A stretch of 64,000 nt of DNA from Brachypodium distachyon. Taxonomy: Eukaryota; Streptophyta; Magnoliopsida; Poales; Poaceae. The stretch is from assembly GCF_000005505.3 (NCBI RefSeq), contig NC_016131.3, forward strand, positions 70,320,355 to 70,384,354, written 5' to 3'. The notes beneath the pieces were generated by a model that worked only from the letters and a program-made list of their open reading frames with translations, had not been told where the DNA came from and did not search any database. This document shows, in pieces, positions 30,600-45,722 of this stretch. How positions within the stretch are numbered: position 1 is the first letter of the stretch; every line of letters starts with the position of its first letter. Both the position numbers and the translations under genes were made by a program.

Positions 30600-33569
30600 C
30601 TATGTTGGCCCAACTAAGCTGACTCCAGCATCTTTCCTCAATCCTTTAGCTTCCATATCCACACGCAGCCACTCATAGTCATTCCATTTACCAACTGAAG
30701 CATAGATGTTAGAAAGCATGACATAAGATCGTGGATTGCCATGCTGAGAATCAATGAGCAAATTCCCTACAGCCTCACCAATTTTAGAATTTCCATGGAA
30801 TCTACAGGCTCCAAGCAATGACTCAAGCAAACTTTCTGATGGCCTGAATGACATTGACCTAACAACATCATAGGCTTCATCCAAGTGGCCACTCCGACCC
30901 AATAGATCCACCATGCATGCATAATGCTCCATCCTTGGTGTGATACCATGGTCGATCTGTAGGGATTTAAACAATGCTCTTGCTTGCTCCACAAAGCCAC
31001 TATGGCTGCAAGCTGACAAGATAATAACAAAAGTTATGTCATCTGGCTTCACACCTGAGTCTATCATCATCGAGAAAATCGCAAGGGCAGACTCACAATC
31101 CCCATGCATACTGTATGAGTTGATCATTGCACTCCAAGTGACAGAATCTTTCACCACTGAGCTGTCGAATAGCTCCCTTGCAAATGATAAGCTTCCACAC
31201 CTTGAATGCATGTCAATGAGAGCATTCACAACCAAAAGGGTTCCACCAAAGCCCTTCTGCAGTATGAGAGCTGTAACACATTCTCCCAGATCTGAGTTTC
31301 CAAGCTGCGCACATGCTGAGACGAGTGACATCATGGTTACTTCATCAGGTTTCATGTTAAGGAAGTGCATTTGCCTGAAGAAATCAAATGCAGTATCAGC
31401 CAGCTTGCATTGAACACAGGCAGATAAGATGGCATTCCATACTATGATGTTTCTTTCACCAACTGAATTAAAAAGTTTGCAGCTGTAGTCTACATTGTTG
31501 AACCTACTATACATACAAATGGCTGATGTGAAGAAAGATGTTTCTAGCGTGGAGAAGTTTCGAATTGCATAGCAGTGAACAGACTTTCCTTGCTGATGGT
31601 TCTGACAAACAGGTAATAAATTCAGTACTGTAATATGATTCGGCTCCTGTTCATTCTTGACCATTTGGCGAAACAAAGGTAAGATCTCCTCAGATAGGTT
31701 ATTTTTACGGTATCCAGTCATCAGAACATTGTAGGAGACTGTGTTCCTAGAAGACAAGTTGTCAAAGAGTCGCTGACATGCCTCAACAGAACCACAGTTG
31801 CTGTACATCGTAATAAGTGTATTTGTTAGAGAAATGTCCATATTGCATCCACTTTTAACAGCCAAAGAGTGAAGTGATTCTCCAACTGTGGTGTCCTCTG
31901 CCACAGAAATACTGCTGATAAGGCCAATCAGGGTTACTACATCAAACTGCAAGCCTTCTTGCCGCATCTGGAAGAACAATTTTACAGAAGCCTCCAAGTC
32001 TCTAATTTCAGCATAACCAGATATTATTGTGTTCCAAGATATTAACATACGTACTTCCATTTTCTGAAACAACTTGTAGGAACTTGAGAGCTCTCCACAG
32101 TCACCGTACATAGCTAGGAGTGCATTCATCACACTCTGATTCAATTCAAATCTGTTTCTAACAGCATATGCATGGATAGACTTTGCCATCCGTAAATCTT
32201 TAATATGCCTACATCCATAGATCACCTTAATGACAGTTGTTGCATCAGGTGCAACATTTTCTATTTGCATCTTGCAGAATGTATCGAGAGCCATGTTCCA
32301 TTCGTTGTTCACTAGGTACCCAGAAATTATGGAGTTCCACAAGAGATTGTTCTTTTCAGTACAACTATCGAAAAGGTGCTTAGCTGAATCCAATTCCCCA
32401 AGCTTCGAATACATGGAAACAAGAGCACTAACAACAGAAATCTGCTCTGCAAGGCCAAACTTGATAACCATACCATGCACAGAATCACCAAGGTTTACAC
32501 CAAAAAAATCACTGCAAGTTGGAAGGACAGATATCACTGTGACCAAATTTGGCCCTAGTCCTGCACAATGCATCTGCCTGAAAACATCAAATGATTCCTT
32601 CCATTTGCCATGCTGCATGTATGCTGAGATCATGGAATTGTAAGATACCAGATCCTTCACATGTTGGAGATCAAACAATACTCGAGATGAGGAAAGGTCA
32701 TCGAGCGCAGCATACAATGAGATCAATGCAGGTGCAAGGGATTCATCACCAAGCACCCCGCATTTCAGTGCAAATGCATGCAGCGAACCACCAGCATCCG
32801 AGTCTCCTGCTGCACCGCATGCACCGGCGATGCACACAAGGGTGCTAGCATTCGCCCTCATACCATCCTGCTGCATCTCCTGCGTAGCCTCAACAGCTTC
32901 TCGGAGACTCCCATTCAGAGAATACCCTGAGATCATGGCGTTCCAGGAAATCAAGTCTTTCTGCCCCATGAAATCAAACACTGTCCTCGACGCACCAATC
33001 CAGCCAGCCTTGGCATACATGTCAAGCAGAGCAGTCTGCACGCCGACATTGCCCTCGTGCCCTGTCCGCAGGACTCTGCAGTGCATCTCCCTCCCAAGCG
33101 GAAGGCAGGAAACGGCCGCGCACGCCTTTATAACCGGCGGGAACGTGAAGTTGTCCGAGCCGAAGGTGCACAGCGTGCGGTAGAGGTCGAGAAGCTCCCG
33201 GTGGAACCCGTGGTCGGAGAAGCACCGGACGGCGAGATTCAGCGAGTACACCGTGGGGCGGCGGCGGTAGGCTCCGGCGAACACCGACGCCGCGGACGCG
33301 GGCCTGCCGAAGGAGAGGTACCTGTCGACCACGGCCGTGACGACGGAGGTATCCCGGGCGATCGCGCCCGCGACGGCGAGCAGCGCGTGGAGCTTGCTGA
33401 GGCATTTCAGCGAACGGGTGGCGTGCAGGAACTCCGGGAACGCGTCGGGATGGGGAAGCGCGCGGGGTGGGGTTAAAGAGGCGAAGGATTTGGCTAGGGC
33501 TTGCTTGGATTTGGATAGGAAGTTCGGGGTTTCGAAGGATTTGGGGAGGGTTTTGTGGCGCGGGTTCAT
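30600..33569 (-). CDS. Pentatricopeptide repeat protein, PLS/E type
   Basis: An uninterrupted 989-residue frame, without introns, as usual for plant PPR genes. The N-terminus (MNPRHKTLPKSFETPNFLSKSKQALAKSFASL) is basic and Ser-rich, as in organelle targeting peptides. From about residue 100, PPR motifs follow one another (DLISWNAMISGYSLNGSL, DLVSYNSMISAYMQHGKW, NLLWNSIISGYLVNNEW, RMLISWNTIISGYAEIRD). The end carries an E-type region (ESLLGACRFHGNSKIGEAV, YVMLSNIYASVGKWNDYEWLR) and stops at SLVGPT without a DYW deaminase domain. Such proteins bind organelle RNA and often specify C-to-U editing sites in plastids or mitochondria. The actual RNA target cannot be read here. Confidence 0.93.
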   Translation of the reverse strand: MNPRHKTLPKSFETPNFLSKSKQALAKSFASLTPPRALPHPDAFPEFLHATRSLKCLSKLHALLAVAGAIARDTSVVTAVVDRYLSFGRPASAASVFAGAYRRRPTVYSLNLAVRCFSDHGFHRELLDLYRTLCTFGSDNFTFPPVIKACAAVSCLPLGREMHCRVLRTGHEGNVGVQTALLDMYAKAGWIGASRTVFDFMGQKDLISWNAMISGYSLNGSLREAVEATQEMQQDGMRANASTLVCIAGACGAAGDSDAGGSLHAFALKCGVLGDESLAPALISLYAALDDLSSSRVLFDLQHVKDLVSYNSMISAYMQHGKWKESFDVFRQMHCAGLGPNLVTVISVLPTCSDFFGVNLGDSVHGMVIKFGLAEQISVVSALVSMYSKLGELDSAKHLFDSCTEKNNLLWNSIISGYLVNNEWNMALDTFCKMQIENVAPDATTVIKVIYGCRHIKDLRMAKSIHAYAVRNRFELNQSVMNALLAMYGDCGELSSSYKLFQKMEVRMLISWNTIISGYAEIRDLEASVKLFFQMRQEGLQFDVVTLIGLISSISVAEDTTVGESLHSLAVKSGCNMDISLTNTLITMYSNCGSVEACQRLFDNLSSRNTVSYNVLMTGYRKNNLSEEILPLFRQMVKNEQEPNHITVLNLLPVCQNHQQGKSVHCYAIRNFSTLETSFFTSAICMYSRFNNVDYSCKLFNSVGERNIIVWNAILSACVQCKLADTAFDFFRQMHFLNMKPDEVTMMSLVSACAQLGNSDLGECVTALILQKGFGGTLLVVNALIDMHSRCGSLSFARELFDSSVVKDSVTWSAMINSYSMHGDCESALAIFSMMIDSGVKPDDITFVIILSACSHSGFVEQARALFKSLQIDHGITPRMEHYACMVDLLGRSGHLDEAYDVVRSMSFRPSESLLESLLGACRFHGNSKIGEAVGNLLIDSQHGNPRSYVMLSNIYASVGKWNDYEWLRVDMEAKGLRKDAGVSLVGPT

Positions 33570-33749
33570 GCTACGGAACGAGGGAGCATGATCTTCCTCG
33601 GTTCAGTTGCGTCCGTTTGTCTGTCTTGTATCGGAAGTGTATGGGGGTTCAGGTGGAGGGTTAACCGTTCAAGTTCAAGTATACGGAGTATATACGTACT
33701 ACTGTACAGTTTAGACTTTACACGGTAGAAGTAGATGAAATTTGACATT

Positions 33750-34430
33750 ATCAAAATTATACATGGTCGTTCTATAACTTTATTGGGTACTCAAGCAAGC
33801 TTTCCTCCTGAAGACAGAGTTTCGGGTGAGCTAGCAAAGAAAGTCAGCAGTTAACCTACTATTTCTTTAGTTGATACAAATTGTGACCTAGATCTCGCGG
33901 ATATATCGATTCCAGCCAACGATACACTATGACTTCAATTCGATTGATTCTTTACAAAATAGTATTTGCTATTTGTGAGGGCCGTCCTCTCTGTATAAGA
34001 AACCTTTAATTAAGAAGAATAGAGAATTCTTGCGCAACAGCGTAGATTTCTGGAATCACTTACTATTCATTTTTGTTTTGCATAGATAAAAGAAGGGGAA
34101 TATTGATATATATTGGAGGGTATTGATATATATTATGATCTGATGTGCTTTCTTGGTACCCTAAATATAACATTAATACTTCAAGTTGCTGAGTTGAGAA
34201 AGAGATGGTTGAATCAAAACAATACCTTTTTTGAAGTTCAATTTTTATCAGAGGACAATATGAATATTATACCTTGTTCCATTAAAACACTCAAGGGGTT
34301 ATACGATATATCAGAAGTAGGCCACTTCTATTGGCAAATAGGAGGTTTCCAAATTCATCCCCAAGTACTCATCACTTCTTGGGTCGTAATTTATAGGATC
34401 AAAATTATACATGATCAAAGTCACACAAGG
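33750..34430. repeat. Duplicated flank around the plastid insertion
   Basis: ATCAAAATTATACATG occurs at 33750-33765 and again at 34398-34413, each followed by a related GGTC(A/G)TTCT...TTGGGT segment. The plastid fragment lies between the two copies. This looks like a short duplication produced during end-joining repair. Confidence 0.6.
33855..34391 (+). pseudogene. Nuclear plastid DNA (NUPT): rps2 3' end and atpI 5' end
   Basis: 33855-34010 reads the C-terminal end of plastid ribosomal protein S2 (TISLVDTNC, DLADISIPAND, then in another frame RLILYKIVFAICEGR), with a short deletion. The rps2-atpI spacer follows. From the ATG at 34260 the frame gives the first 44 residues of ATP synthase subunit a ([38 protein letters not shown]), with several residues deleted after DIS. 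The gene order rps2-atpI is that of the chloroplast genome. Both gene pieces are fragments and cannot function. Confidence 0.92.
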
Positions 34431-34900
34431 TCATTCTGCAAAAACTCTGTTGGGTTTGTAGGATCATTCCCATCTTGGGGCAAATATGAACATTTCATTC
34501 ACATTGCAAACATTAGTTGCCAGGGTACAACAACAATAAAACGCGCTGCATCAACAATATTGTCTACTACTAGTAAATAGTGAGTGAGCCTATTGTTCTT
34601 CTCACAGGATAGCGAACTGATAGAAACTGCAACATAGACAGATACATAACAAGAACCAAATATGTTAAATTGTGGACACCAACTCTTTCAGTCCTCTCCT
34701 CACTAATTGTGCATTTACCGAGAAAGATACTCTTCCATGCTTCCAGAGCCTTGCCTTCCAAGTTCTGACATATTTTGAGGCAGCACACAATTTTTCATAT
34801 GTAACAACCCCAAACTAGAACACCAGGGTAAATGCCATTGGTATTCTAGTTCTAGTTGAGTGTGCTGCCCTTCACATCGACACTTGCAAGACTAAGTCAA

Positions 34901-36383
34901 TTAATCCTGTGAATTCTCTAGATCATTTGGGCGCAGTAAGGGGAATCTCCTCTTCTTATATACTTTACTTGATTCTGCATCGACTTCCACCTCATCATCA
35001 GCGAAGTTCTGATCAGAGACCTCTGCAGAGAGAAAAGGAGCATCAGAAATGTATTTCATTGCAAGTGCTGCTTTGGAACATCGTTAGCAGGATTCAACAA
35101 CATGCATATCCAACTGTTGCGAGCTTACAGATGCCATAGCTATAACCTCCAAGATCTCATAGTTATTTCTCAAGTCAGAAAAACAAGAAGCGGAAAATTT
35201 AAACATAGGAATAGTAATATCTCAGTCAACCATCATGGCCAAAATTTAAACTTAGAAGTACTTATTTCTCAGTCGACAATCATGGCCATCTGATTAAAGA
35301 TCTTCACACCCCTTTGTAATTGCACGAACCTTAGTGATCAGATCGGATGGTCATTAGCGTCGACTTATAAATAGTTATTTATCAACCGCCTGAGAAATAG
35401 CGAAACCGGATTCTAATGTTCATGCCTCTACCCTAAAATCAGCAAATCATACTTGTGTACTGTGATGCACTAGATGTTGAACGAGGTAATTAAGTCAGCT
35501 ACCTGTATTTTCATCAAGAAAGTTCTCTCCCTTGCAAGCTCCCAAGTCCCTTCCATGAGACAGCGGAGTCTTCCCTCGAACAGTCCGGATACCCGATTCA
35601 TGATCGCCTGCTGATGTTTCTTCCCCATGATCTCTTTTATTGATGCTGCAATCACGCGGTCTATAATGCCGAATCCAGGGGCTTGCAGGCAGGCGGTATT
35701 CGCCCCCTACTCGGGCAGAAGCATTGGTCCTCTCAAATTTGAGCTTCTCCCACACTCCTCGCCGAAGAACCTTGAATCCATTGTCACTTGAATCGTTGCG
35801 ATTCTCGTTGTGTCCGTGATTGTAGAGTTGATCGATGAAAGAAGCTTCCATCGAGCTTATATAACGCGTGTGGCTCTCATCTGTCCACCCCGCCGACATC
35901 AAATCCATAATTTGATTACCCTGTCAAAGAACAATCAAGACAATGATCAATTTATTTTCAGGATATAGGGAATTGATAACAGCATGAAGTACAGGAAAGG
36001 GATCCAGACCTCATGTACAAAGAGCACAATAGATATTTTAGTTTTTAATTAACAACGGCATAGATATTCAGAGTTTCAGACAAACAACAAGTGTCCTTTC
36101 GTTGCTTTTTTATTTATTTCTATTCTGAACATGATTTCTGACTTAGGAAAAGGCGTGACAAGCAATAATATCTCGTGAATTTACAGAAAAAGTTAAACAA
36201 TTATGCGTATACAACGGTTCCGTAATGACCGCACGAAGTTGAGAATACACAGAACGTTTCTTCCAAAAAACAAACAAACAGGGGATGTGCTGCAAACAAG
36301 AACAATCCGTGGATTTTTACCTTGCCAATGCCGCCGGCCGCTGGCTCCGCCTTAATCGGTCGATCCAACGATACATCACCCAT
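34901..36383 (-). CDS. COR27/COR28-like cold- and clock-regulated protein
   Basis: Three exons, 36383-36321, 35920-35503 and 35022-34901, join in phase over GT-AG introns and give 200 residues. The start gives MGDVSLDRPIKAEPAAGGIGK. Exon 2 carries the family block GWTDESHTRYISSMEASFID, then VWEKLKFER, PASPWIRHYRPR and TPLSHGRD. Exon 3 gives EVSDQNFADDEVEVD and ends KKRRFPLLRPNDLENSQD. The blocks match COR27/COR28-like proteins as I remember them. In Arabidopsis these are small nuclear regulators linking cold, light and the circadian clock. Two evening-element-type sites and two G-box sites lie within 700 bp upstream of the start codon, which fits such control. Residue-level function in grasses is inferred. 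Confidence 0.85.
35155..35405. repeat. Intronic repeat with CTCAGTC(G/A)AC motif
   Basis: Within intron 2 of the COR27-like gene, TCTCAGTCAACCATCATGGCCA and a near copy TCTCAGTCGACAATCATGGCCA lie about 65 bp apart, with related GAGAAATAG further right. The same core occurs near 51400-51800 and in the terminal repeats at 58548 and 59288. Confidence 0.5.
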
Positions 36384-36899
36384 CTGGTTCTTCCAAAGTA
36401 GAGAAGGAACGAACTACTGGGGAGAGGAATTCCAAGGATTTGTATGTTTCCCTGAAACTACACGAGATCTCCCTGTAGATATTTTTTGGTGGACTGCAGA
36501 GAAGCAGTAAGAGATCAAGGAAGACCCGATTCGGGGCAAGGGGGACAGAGATCCCCTCGACGCCGAATGATTTCAGAGGAGAACGCAAACGAATTTGAAC
36601 CCCAACAACGAGAAAAGAAAAACACACCAAAATCAAGACCGGGCAAATGAACCCGCAGGATTTAGGCGAGCGATCGATCGACGGAACCCTACGGATGAAC
36701 CAGCCCTCGCAGGAAGGACGGGGAAATCGTGAGATTTGGCTGGGTCGGAATGGGAGGAGAGGAGGAGAGAGAGGTTGCAAGAGCACGGCAGCGGGCGGCG
36801 AAAGAATGACCAAGCCGCACCGATATTTAGGCAAGAAAAGGGCAGAGAGAGCAGCCGTGTGGTGGCCCGGCAGGGCTGGTCTTTTACGCCTACGTGCCA

Positions 36900-36980
36900 G
36901 CGCTTTTCCACGTGGCCTGCCGACACGTGGCGCGGCGAGGAAAATATCTCGCGGGCTCGCGGCAGATATTTATGCGCGGC
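36900..36980 (-). promoter_or_regulatory. G-box pair and evening elements upstream of the COR27-like gene
   Basis: CCACGTGG (36908-36915) and ACACGTGGC (36923-36931) are G-box/ABRE type sites. AAAATATCT (36941-36949) is an exact evening element, and AGATATTTA (36964-36972) is its reverse form with one fewer A. They lie 520-590 bp upstream of the start codon. Such sites are bound by bZIP/bHLH factors and by CCA1/LHY-type clock proteins, as known from Arabidopsis. Confidence 0.7.
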
Positions 36981-36983
36981 CAG

Positions 36984-38270
36984 AAAGATCTCCGTGTGCG
37001 CCCGTAGAAGATTAGGACCAGGAGAGAGGAATCTGCGTGCGCGCTTTGCCATCTCGTAAACGCAGGCCGGCGGAACCTGCTTTTTAAGGCCTCGTTAATC
37101 TTTGCTTTGTCGTCTTTACCAACTAATCCAAGTGGCAACCTTGGTTAAGCGACGGCTCAGATGGAAATTGTTACTCGTAGTCGGCATGTGTCAGTGCTAG
37201 AGTAAATGTCCAAATCAACCTATGCAGCAGTGACAAAGACAGTTCATATGTGCGATGATAAACTGCGTAAGCGAACCGAGTTTTTTAGTTCGATGGGTTT
37301 TCCAACTAAATGAAAAAGGTTACTACTCACTCTATCCGTTTTGGATATGGACAAGGTTACTGCTACACAGCTTTCTTATTTCCTTCTCGATTTTTGTATA
37401 GTAGTGGCAGTATCTTTTTGGGGTCTTTTTATACAGTTCACATAATCATATTATTGCTCTGATTTAATACACGCTTACTCTGACATGTTCTGCTTGATGT
37501 TTTTTAGGGAAGCACTGTCTTAAACTAAGAAATGAAACCTGTACAACACATACTGGCATATAAACAAAATTAGAACTGTCATGCTTGCATTACGAACGAT
37601 TTGTTCTGTACCTTCAGATAATTCTGTGACTTTTGGCCGCAGAAATCTGCAAGATTTTTGTTGTTTTAATACTTCGTGCAGTTATCCACGCGATTCCGTC
37701 CAGGAGATATGATCTAGTTTTTCCTTTTGGAAACTGACATGACCTACGAGTAGGCTAGTATCTCAGATTTTGACCTACTAGGCTACTAGTACATCTCCAG
37801 TTGAGAGTCCAGGAAATATCTCAAGGGCAATTATTAAGACCCCACGAAATATCTCAGCGAAAATATCTGAGAGCCCAGTCCTGTCTGTACTCCCCCCTTT
37901 GAAATTGCAACTTGCCATTGCAACTGAAAAATATAATAAGCTCATTTATCCACACAGACATGACCACAGATCTTATCCGTGATTTTTTCTCCTTTTCTGA
38001 TACAAACCTTTTGTTTTAATGTTATATACAAGTCCAAGTAACAGAACAAGCAACCAGTTGGTAGTTGCTGTTGAGTTTAACTGAATCAAAATTGGAAGTT
38101 CCCAAGTTCATGGAAGAACCTTTACTTTATCACATCAAAGGTACAGGAGTTGCTATGCTGGTCGTTTTACAAACTTCATTTTTCCCGGGTTCTCTGGTCA
38201 GCCAATTTTCAACTCTACAACAATGTGAAAATACCATAAAATGTGCTAAGGAATAGTGCTCACGAACTAC
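36984..38270. other. Intergenic region between the COR27-like gene and PDS
   Basis: No gene seen. Three further evening-type sites are clustered at 37814-37821 (AAATATCT), 37847-37854 (AAATATCT) and 37860-37868 (AAAATATCT). They are about 1.4 kb upstream of the COR27-like gene and just beyond the 3' end of PDS. Confidence 0.55.
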
Positions 38271-38272
38271 AA

Positions 38273-42687
<4,415 letters not shown>

Positions 42688-42689
42688 AA

Positions 42690-43545
42690 CGAATCAACTC
42701 TTGATAAATTCTTGTCAACTCTGATTTAAGTTTAACCAATAAGCGCGGGAGGAAGACTGCACTGTGAATAAGAAGAATTAAACTCATGGCTTATGTGGTC
42801 CTTTGTTAGGAATGTCAGTCAAGTGGAATTAAACTCATGGCTTATGAGGTCCTTTGTTAGTAATGTCAGTCAAGTATCACAACAAAAATCAACATAGGCT
42901 TCTACCACTACAAAAATCTTTCGATGCACGATTTACTGAGAGAAATTATCACAGAGCCAAAAAATACAAAAAAAATGTTGTGGTCCTTCAATTCGAGCAA
43001 ATGTAGCATCACAATTTAGACAAACAAATATTCCATGCGGAAGAAAAAAGAGCAGGGCTGTTGTATAGTTCCAATTTCCAAGTCTAACCATAGATATCGA
43101 AGGTTTACAGAAAACATTTATCTGGGAGTGGAAAAGTGAGTTTCATTCCGTAATATTAATACTCCGTGTGTTTCCTTCCATGCGGCTGTGGCTCATAGTT
43201 TGGGGAATTGAAGTCAATGAACTAGCAGAATAATCAACCATACAGCATCAGTAAGCCGCTGGTTTCCCCAGTCGATCGGTAATTTCCAACGCTTCTAAAG
43301 CAAAAACCCTGAGAAATTCCCCGATTCTAGAGCTAATCCGCGCCCCACCCGCGGATTCTTCTGCCCAATCAGCAAACCGATCCGTTCCCAGGAAGCGCAA
43401 AGGATTATTAGCATAGGAGAGAAACCCCACCGAGGCACCGAGCTGTGAGCTGCCTAAGTGCGGGAGGAGAAACGTGGAGGAAGGAGACTTACCGGAGCAG
43501 GAGGACAAGGAAGGGGGGCGGCGAGGCAGAGGGAGAGGGAGAGGG
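42690..43545 (-). other. PDS 5' leader with probable intron
   Basis: A donor-like CTCCG/GTAAGTC on the minus strand lies at 43494, and an acceptor-like GTTGACAAG near 42710. A 5' untranslated exon would then occupy about 43495-43545. This is inferred from splice-like sequence. Confidence 0.4.
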
Positions 43546-43567
43546 AGTCCGGGCGCGAGAGGCAGGG

Positions 43568-43584
43568 GGGAGGTTATTTATGGT
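43568..43584 (-). promoter_or_regulatory. Likely TATA box of PDS
   Basis: CCATAAATAACC on the minus strand lies about 30 bp upstream of the inferred start of the PDS leader. A GC-rich, GA-rich stretch surrounds it. Confidence 0.4.
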
Positions 43585-44689
43585 GCGGGATAAGGCTCGT
43601 CGCCGGTTGGGGTTTGGGGCGGTGGGAAAGGGACAAAGGCGGGGCGGGGGGAGGGCTGAGGAAGATGTGGTGGCGGAGGATGCCTTTTGGCGCCTGGTGC
43701 GCTCTACGTTTCCGTGGAATATACCGCCACCACCTATCACACGCTCAGCGCGGCAGCCGCTAGTGCCGTGTGCTTCGACGACGGTTCACTGGAGCTAGTG
43801 CTGAGCGTTGGGCTGGGTTGGGCCTTCACGGTACTGGCTACGTCAGGCCTAGACCATCCGGCCCGGAAAGCCCACCGTGGGAGCATCAAAGAACGGCACG
43901 CCGCACGCCAGGCCGAGCCGGGCCGGCACGAGCAGGGTCCGAAATTTACTGCAGATGGAAGACGTGGCTTGTGTGCCCTCAAAAAATAAAAGACGTCGCT
44001 CGTCGGCGTCGTCCTTGGTGGATCGTGGTGTTTGGTAAGCAGCCGCGCGTCATCTGCTTGTTGCAGCATCGCTTCAACTGCATTCTCCTCCCTTGGAGAG
44101 TGTGCTCTGCGTTTTCGTCTGGCTCTTCGTCGCAGCCCCGTTTTTCAGCTGTCTTCGTCGTGAGTTTCCTCCAATCTCGTACTGTACCAGACAAAGGAGT
44201 AAAATGCATCAGAGGTCCTATTTTTTTCATAAAGGTTACAAATTAGTTCTAATTTTTTGAAACTGCACGTTTGAATCCTAATTGTTTCATAAGTGGTTCA
44301 TCACGGGTCCTAAAATGGCTCGAGCACGTGTCTTCTGCCGACGTGGCTATTTGGACCCATCGGATAACCACGTGGACATTTTTTCTTGAAAACCCCCTCT
44401 CTTCTCCTCTCCTTTCCCTCGTGAGCCCCCACTTATTTCTCTGCTCTCCTCCTCTCTCTCTCCCTCGCGGCCGCGGCTAGCACAGGCCAGGGACTCGATG
44501 CACACCTCCACGACCTTCTCCGGCACGGTTGGCCTGTACCTAATCAAGGCCGCATACTCAGTTAATTACATGGAACATGTACTCATACACGTAGTCGGCA
44601 GTCCATGCTGCTTATCGCACGCACCCAACCCCGCGATCTTCTTCCCCACGGCCGGCGTCGCGCCGCCGCTCCCGATTTGCTGCCGCGTG

Positions 44690-45055
44690 TCCATCCTCGC
44701 TTCTCCACCACGCGCGGGAGCTGCGCATCGACACCTAGAGCTCGCCGGCGCCCTCGCCTGCTCCTCCCGTGTCCGTCGGAGCTCCTCCGCCGCCGCCGCA
44801 AGGTCGCCGTCTCAGGCCTCTGCCGCCGCCTCCCGGTCGAAACAGACGCCACCTCGCCGCAGAGCCTCCTCATCTCCGCCTGGATCTCCCGCAGCCTGCC
44901 GTCGCGCTGCCATTCCCGATCTGCTTCCCCAAGTCCATCCTCGCCTCTCCACCACGCGCGGGAGATGCGCATCGACGCCCTGAGCTCACCGGCGCCCTCG
45001 CCTACGCCTCCCGTGCCCCGGAACCGTCCCGCGTCGGAGCTCCTCGGTGCCGATG
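44690..45055. repeat. GC-rich direct repeat inside the inverted-repeat element
   Basis: TCCATCCTCGC(T/C)TCTCCACCACGCGCGGGAG begins near 44690 and again near 44932. Each is followed by TGCGCATCGAC, a CACCGGCGCCCTCGCCT-like stretch and GTCGGAGCTCCTC. The period is about 240 bp. The open frames across it are interrupted and unlike known proteins. Confidence 0.7.
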
Positions 45056-45469
45056 GATCAGAGCAGGACCGAGCAACGGAGGGGCCCGGCCGCCGCCGGC
45101 TGCATTCCTGGCTGGGCCCATGGTGGGTTGGGCTGCGGGGTGATGGCGGCCACGGGGAAGTGCATGGGCCGAGCTCGGAGTCCACGAGTTCGTCGTCGAT
45201 GGGCAGCGCGCTCGGCTTCGGGTTTAGCGATGGGCAGAGCAACCATAAGTGGTTCTATAATAGGCGACTGATGGATTAACTCGTTGAATATTAGGTAATT
45301 TCGATGAATATTTAATTCAGAAAGACATTGTGTAAAACATGTAGCACATTATATCATGCAAACTAGACAAATTAAATAGCAACGCACAGCAATAAAACTC
45401 ATCTAATTTCACGGCATGAATAATAGAATTACTAATTAAAATCAACAAGAAAGAACAGATTACGTACGG

Positions 45470-45722
45470 TGTTGTGTTCTTTTCTTGTGTTTGTTTGTTG
45501 AGGTCGGTGACGAGTCCGGTGGCGTCGATGTTCACGCCGGCAGCAGCTGCAGCCTTGACTACCTCCTGAGCAGCGGCCAGTGCCTGCACTTGCGCCTGTG
45601 CAGCAGCAGTTGCCTGGGCTTGGAGTTGGGCAGCCTGCTGCTATGCTTGGAGTTGTGCAGCCTGCTGCTGCTGAGCTAGAGCGGCAGCCTGAGCCGCGGA
45701 ATCTCTGAGGTCGTCGGCCATT
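45470..45722 (-). pseudogene. Ala/Gln-rich ORF fragment with internal stop
   Basis: From the ATG at 45722 the minus strand reads MADDLRDSAAQAAALAQQQQ, then a TAG where Gln is expected, then Ala/Gln-rich sequence to VVKAAAAAGVNIDATGLVTDLN. Such N-termini occur in plant retroelement gag-like proteins, but I cannot place it. It lies inside the inverted-repeat element, perhaps as captured sequence. Confidence 0.4.

Noticed and set aside
34260..34391. Functional atpI gene
   Set aside because: Only the first 44 codons are present, with an internal deletion. It is part of a plastid DNA insertion.
44605..45279. Overlapping long frames on both strands
   Set aside because: GC-rich direct-repeat DNA gives long frames in several phases. 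None resembles a protein family, and the sequence lies inside an inverted-repeat element.
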